DNA from: Fasciola hepatica
Lineage: Eukaryota > Platyhelminthes > Trematoda > Plagiorchiida > Fasciolidae
NCBI GenBank assembly: GCA_948099385.1
Contig: CANUEZ040000117.1
Location: 41,001 to 105,000 of the forward strand
Reading direction: 5' to 3'
Length of the DNA: 64,000 nucleotides
The notes under the pieces are model-generated. The model was not told where the DNA came from, made no database searches, and worked only from the letters and a program-made list of their open reading frames with translations. Numbering within the stretch: the first letter of the stretch is position 1; each line of letters starts with the position of its first letter. Shown one piece after another: positions 59,130-64,000 of this stretch. Position numbers and translations under genes: made by a program.

Positions 59130-60960
59130 TGGAAGCTCAAACTGATCATTTTTTTTCACCAGACCATGGATTACAAGTGGACTAGATCGATCCAACCGAT
59201 ACGGTGAAAGAAACGGTTTTGGCGCAATTCGCTTGCCAGTTTTTTCTGTGATTTCTGGCGATCGCATATGCGCGGGGCCGTGATATTTAATGTGCATGTA
59301 TCTTATCCCATCACTGTGCTGGGATCGAAAAAGGAATTGAATTTTGATCTAGGAAAATCAATTTAGGCCCGAACAACATACCTGAAGGATGTGAAATGTT
59401 TTTAGCCCACCCCATGATCACTGTCGTCAAAGTGCACGCTATAGCTGATTTAATAGATGAAATAAGTCATATAAATGGTCGTTGCCTTGATCGATGCTCC
59501 GTGATGTATAATTTGATTCATCATGCAGCTTCAACGCTCAACTCACCATTGAAACCATGGAAGCACTGTACAGCTGTTTCATCCTTGTTGGGAATCATTA
59601 GCAAATCTAATCTCCTACTACTCAATTGCTCCGTGCCGTATCATTGAGCCGAGTTCATACCGTAAGCATTTTGCGAACGGAACCAGTCCAGTTCATTCAA
59701 TCAAACTGGAAGTTGTGACCTCTCGTTCGTGAAAATAAAAGAATACCACACGAACATCGCCTATGAGAGTTGGAACAGAGAAAATTACTTGCCTATGTAG
59801 ACTCAAGCATTGGTATAAACGAGATTGCCAAAATAGTCCACAGACAAAGAAAAGTTGTTTGGAATTTGATGGAGGATCCAAGCAAATGTACATCTGAAAG
59901 TAAATGTGGAATAGGAAGAGAAATTCCTGAAAATGCCAACAGGTAATGTCTACTTGATGCATCCAACCAAATAGGAAGTGCATCAAAGTTGCCGAGGTCT
60001 GTGCTGTTGAATATTGGTGCTCACCGTGTACGGCGAGTGCTACAAGCAGCAACATATCTAAGGTATAGAAAGATGAGATCAGTACGGTGGATGACTGAAC
60101 ATCATATTTCAGATTGGACCTAATAGATTAGAAATGACATCAGATGGAAGACTGAATGAAATGATGTGATATTTAGTGATGAAAACAAGTTCACCTTGAA
60201 CTACTCTGACTGGCATGACATATAGGTGAGCAAACGTGACCGGTACTGTGGAAACCTCGGTGGAGCTCTGTGATGGTGCATGTGGGTGGGGTGGGGTGGG
60301 GTTCTATTCTTGCTGGCAGTAAATCACAGGTGGTAGTTGAACAGGAAGGCAGACAGCTGACTGGTACATCGTAGCCCTGAATGACATTTTACACCGTGCG
60401 ATTCCGGAAGATCGAAGGGAGTCCGTACCCTTTCATAGATGCATCTCGCGTGAACAAAATGTGGATATTGCATTGGAATATCAAATCATTGGTCTGCATT
60501 TCACAATCGCTGGCGAGGCTAGCCTATATAAACAGAAGAATCTTCCACATTGATAATGAACTGATGGAACTTTGAAACTCAGACAAACGGAATTCTTATT
60601 TTGAGTTTGTCCGAGCGACTTTTTCTGTTCTGAGCACAACGAGTCTTTGTATTCGATCACTAGTGGTTGTTTTTTCATTGGGTCGGGATTATGTTTACAG
60701 CAATTTCCACTCTTCAGGCATGTTGTTCGGGGTAAAATCGATTTTTCCTAAATCTTAGTTCAAATTTCAATGTAGATGTGGGACTAGACATACGCACATT
60801 AAGTTTCACGACCCGACGTATGGGCTTTCACGAGAAATCGCAGACAAATAGGGATGTGCTTAATGCAATTCGTGCACTATCTATTGCACCAAATTTGGCA
60901 CCCTGATATGTCAACCCACTGCTAAAATGAATGTATTTTCGGATTACAAAAGTGATCGAT
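59130..60960 (+). mobile_element. Tc1-like transposon relic 2 with long terminal inverted repeats
   Basis: Transposase on the plus strand. DSSIGINEIAKIVHRQRKVV is near 59800-59860, NIGAHRVRRVLQAATYLRYR near 60010-60070 and VIFSDENKFTLNYSDWHD near 60165-60220 (first catalytic Asp). LARLAYINRRIFHIDNELME (third catalytic region) is near 60510-60570. At least three stops break the frame. The end sequences 59243-59390 and 60712-60849 are inverted copies at roughly 70 percent by eye (shared TTAATGTGCxTATxT, GATxTAGGAAAA, CCCGAACAACATxCCTGAAG). A type B SINE is inserted in the 5' leader at about 59490-59625. 59627-60410 is almost identical to relic 1 (inverse). The 120-codon antisense frame 59693-60055 is not a gene. 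Confidence 0.87.
59490..59625 (-). repeat. SINE tail type B, nested in Tc1-like relic 2
   Basis: Minus strand: AATGATTCCCAACAAGGATG, AAACAGCTGTACAGTGCTTC, CATGGTTTCAATGGTGAG, GCATGATGAATC. It is colinear with the 3' half of the SINE at 26540-26735. The head is missing. Confidence 0.75.
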
Positions 60961-61079
60961 ACAAATAGATTGTCCATGGCAGTGTGCGTCAGAATTTGTG
61001 AAATCCTGTCCGAACATAGCTCGAAGGAATGGGAGAAGAAATCCGTCGGGTAAGAAACTCATTGACTTTCAATGGTGAT

Positions 61080-61869
61080 GAGTAAACATAACATTCAGGC
61101 ATTTTTAACCTGCTGACCCGGACGGCTTCAAGTCCCATCAGAGATGGCAGAGGTCCATTCGTGCAGAACGCTGAAGACTCTTCCGTTCACAAACTTTCGC
61201 CACGCTAATAGACTCCAGATATTTTCATTCGGGTTTAAGTCTAGACTGTGATCGGGCCAGTTCATCATCTCTGTGTTCTTTTAGAGCAGCCACAATCAGT
61301 AATTTCTGGCTGAGGTTTCGTCACCGTAAAAGAAGAATGAGACCATCACAGATACAATACAGGAATTTAGACAACTGAATTTCAGCTTATTCTCTCTGAG
61401 ATCGTGCATGTAGTACATGATTCTATCAGAAAAGTCGAAACTAAACTTTTTATCATTACTAAATATCACGTCATTTCTTTCTGAGGGATGTCATTTCCAA
61501 ACCAATCCACTCGGTCTTAAACATGACAATCAGTCAGTCATCCAAGACATTCATCTCAGTTTTATGCAATGCAGATGTCGTGCAGACTGTAGGAGTTGTT
61601 GTACTAGCCGAAAGCTTACATTCATTAGCAGCTTCGACGCAGTTGTACCCCACGTGAGTCTCCTCGTGACCTAGTCGAAGATTATTCTACAACTTACACC
61701 TTTTCTTTTCGCAAATCTGTGCTTCGTATTCTTCAGTAATTTTCCAATAAATATCGTCGATCTAGAAATTTCCTTGGAGATCTGACTTGCTCGTCTCTAA
61801 ACACAGGTATGCTAGGGTATTTCAGTGTTCCAGCTCAGACCACGGTGGCCTAGCACCATTCTTCTATTT
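61080..61869 (-). mobile_element. Tc1-like transposon relic 4
   Basis: The minus strand reads NDVIFSNDKKFSFDFSDRIM (first catalytic Asp region) near 61420-61480, LDLNPNENIWSLLAWRKFVN (third catalytic region) near 61190-61240 and KSDLQGNF.IDDIYWKITEE (N-terminal side) near 61720-61790. It is more diverged from relics 1 and 2 than those are from each other. Stops are present. Confidence 0.8.
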
Positions 61870-62097
61870 TGGACAATGTGAGGTCGTTACTTGTGAATTT
61901 CGTTCACGAACCACGTGTGACGTGAACTTCGTTCAATAACTGTTGACTAAGCATACCTGAGTAGTGAAAATAAGTCATAACAACCCGAAAATAGTTATAT
62001 CTGCAACCCAGTTTACTGTTTTGCTATTCTCCTAGGATTGTGTTCAACAGCATTTTGCACAGTCTCAAACCAGTTAAATCGGGCATAAATCGATTTA

Positions 62098-62138
<41 letters not shown>

Positions 62139-62230
62139 AATGTCGTACTGGGCTGACATATCAGCATACCAAATGTGGTCTTCCTAAGTGGTTCGTTTCA
62201 AACGAAATAACAGAAAAACAAGATGAAGGT
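61870..62230 (+). repeat. Tc1-associated module, copy 3
   Basis: Landmarks CGTGTGACGTGAACTTCG, GGGCATAAATCGATTTATCC, a (GT)n tract at 62101-62137, CTGACATATCAGCATACC and GTGGTTCGTTTCAAACG. Colinear with 45950-46330. Confidence 0.6.
62101..62137. repeat. (GT)n microsatellite
   Basis: About 18 GT units inside the Tc1-associated module. Confidence 0.95.
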
Positions 62231-62234
62231 TATT

Positions 62235-62390
62235 GCTGTAAGTAGCGTGGCATAGTACTTGGATGACAGGATAAGTTTTACATCGAAACTCTCGAACCGT
62301 TTCACGCATGTTGCCGGTCATCAGGTATGTGTACCCGGTACTCTTCGGCCCAATCCTCCCTATACTTGGACACTCCACAGTTGGTTTACT
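62235..62390 (+). repeat. Unidentified dispersed repeat R1, copy 3
   Basis: AAGTAGCGTGGCATAGTACT, TGGATGACAGGATAAG, GGTCATCAGGTATGTGTACC, CGGTACTCTTCGGCCCAATC, ending near AGTTGGTTTA. It matches copies at 30341 (plus) and 63125 (minus). Confidence 0.78.
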
Positions 62391-62394
62391 GTCC

Positions 62395-63120
62395 GTCTAT
62401 GCACGCTTCGTACGATTCAAATGCGTTTAGAGCTTTAAGGGCCTCATAGCTCTCGGTGTACCGTGTCACACTGATTTTCGTTTAACTTTGCAGCAGATCT
62501 GCTTGGAAGTTTTATATTTACGTTCGACTGCTGTTCGAATATTGTTAGCTGTAATAGTTATGTCCCTATCTAAGTAGTATGTCATCCAAGTGGAACAATT
62601 TCCGCGTCCTTCCACGGTAGACAAAAGAAGAACACAAATATGAATGAATACTTTTTATTTTTCTCTTATTTAACGAGTGACAGTCTGATGATGTATTGGG
62701 TGTCTTGGATTTTAGAGTTGATGTTGCCCATCCATGGAAAATGATCATAATTCATTGAAAAGACAGAGAAAATAAATAATTCCTTTGCCGTTATTCTTGA
62801 TCAGGCGAGCATTGACTAGGAGACTCATTTTCATACGGTCAGATCGAAGCGGATGAGGGTAGTTGTTAGATGAGTAGGGTAAACATTCGCTTGATAGATG
62901 GTGCAACCATATTATTTGGTTCGTAACAATAGTTCTCGTCTGATAGCCGGTGACATCACACTATGATAATGCGGCTTGTTCAGTTGAAGAAGACATTTTG
63001 GGATCACGTGTCCCCGTTCTGAAGATTGTCCTAGACTAACTGAGGAAACCACTTTCGAAGAATCAGCTGGTGATTCTAAAAGTGGACCCTTCGTCTGCCC
63101 GTGCTCCGTATGATTCAAAT
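62395..63120. other. Unassigned DNA
   Basis: Nothing recognised. Confidence 0.5.
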
Positions 63121-63124
63121 GTGA

Positions 63125-63285
63125 CCATGGTAATGAACCCAATGTGGAGTGGAGATGATTGGGCAGAGGAGTACCGGGTACGCATACCTGATGAGCGGCA
63201 ACAACCATGAAAGCGGTTGTGTGCTTCCGGAGGAATTTTGTCCTGTCATCCAGATACAATAACATACTACTCACACCCCAATTTT
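63125..63285 (-). repeat. Unidentified dispersed repeat R1, copy 4
   Basis: Minus strand: GTAGTATGTTATTGTATCTG, GATGACAGGACAAAATTCC, GGAAGCACACAACCGC, GCTCATCAGGTATGCGTACC, CGGTACTCCTCTGCCCAATC. It is the least decayed core of the four copies. Confidence 0.8.
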
Positions 63286-63289
63286 GGTT

Positions 63290-64000
63290 GGCCTGGGCAA
63301 GGGTTTAGTGCTTTTGTCTGATGGCTCTGATGGTACCAGTTGATATCCAGTGCTTATCTCATGTTAGTAATGGGGTTCCCCTTGAGTGCTGACAAATCTC
63401 CATTGCTCAGGTATTTCTCGTGGTGCTCTTTTCTCGAGTTATCGACCGTTTTCCTTTTTTCAAAAATGTTTCTTGGTTTTCGTACAATCACTAAAACAAA
63501 GTGTCATAGTCATAAAAAGGATTAATTCAATCAGGAGTGATATTTTCCGTCCATTTTTCTGGGATTCACCGTTTACTTAAGTGGTGAATCCAACTTATCC
63601 AAACAGCCAACTCCTGTCAGTTTACATGCAATAATTTCTTTTTCATCTGGATTCTCAAACGAAGAGACCGGTGCTCGGGAGACGACCGGTGTAAGCGCGA
63701 AGCATTGTCTAATAAATGAACTTGCTAGTACAAAGGTGTTATGTCGTTAAGCTTTGATCGGAAACTATTGAAATGGAATGACAAGCAGTACTCTAAAAGT
63801 TAAGTTGAAAGGCTTACAAAGCCGCTGGCCTGGTTGGAATCCAAATTAGGATTTCTCAGAAGCTAAACGAGATCAGTGTGAACGATGCTACCATGAATTT
63901 TCACATGCAAATTGCATCTTGATACTGATTCCACAAAGACTGTTTATCCTAATTAGCTTCACGATCGATTTCACATTCCGTAGTTTCTTGTGCACTTACG
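63290..64000. other. Unassigned DNA
   Basis: No recognisable gene or repeat to the window end. Confidence 0.5.

Overview
The window looks like gene-poor nuclear DNA from a large, repeat-rich invertebrate genome, most probably a flatworm (tapeworm or fluke). The grounds are the repeat mix: several Penelope-like elements (PLEs) with a GIY-YIG endonuclease, CR1-like and RTE-like non-LTR retrotransposons, a BEL/Pao LTR retrotransposon, Tc1-like transposons, tRNA-derived SINEs and many long microsatellites. The species is inference and cannot be fixed from the sequence alone. I found no convincing host protein gene, rRNA or functional tRNA. Nearly every long open frame is either part of a mobile element or a by-product of a simple repeat.

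Layout. 1-1.5 kb: decayed PLE on the minus strand. 4.7-9.3 kb: several SINEs and two old solo LTRs of the BEL family (4997-5821 minus; about 7850-8684 plus). 12.5-16 kb: SINEs, a PLE relic (14.4-15.1 kb) and a TAGTG minisatellite. 17.8-18.0 kb: GATT tetranucleotide array. 20538-25004: the best-preserved element, a BEL/Pao retrotransposon with two LTRs that are identical by eye and a 6-bp target duplication, but with most of pol deleted. 25.5-31 kb: SINEs, a CR1-like fragment and copies of an unidentified repeat. 32.2-33.6 kb: CR1-like relic on the plus strand. 38.5-40.9 kb: PLE fragments. 43.0-43.8 kb: 742-bp CAGT array. 45.4-51.3 kb: CR1-like, Tc1-like and RTE-like relics, mostly minus. 51.3-55.6 kb: two PLEs, one nearly complete on the minus strand and one with an internal inversion. 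55.8-62.2 kb: three more Tc1-like relics. 62.2-63.3 kb: two copies of the unidentified repeat.

How the parts relate. The BEL insertion kept an open gag-protease-partial RT frame but lost the catalytic half of RT, RNase H and the integrase core, so any further movement would need enzymes from a full-length relative. Its gag starts with 25 tandem copies of an 8-residue unit. The two old LTRs of the same family share a roughly 250-bp insert with an antisense tRNA-like module that the young LTRs lack. The SINEs fall into two groups by 3' tail. Two Tc1-like copies 12 kb apart in opposite orientation share the same disabling stops. One PLE copy has the 5'-inverted structure expected from twin priming. 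All other stretches are unassigned DNA with simple repeats.
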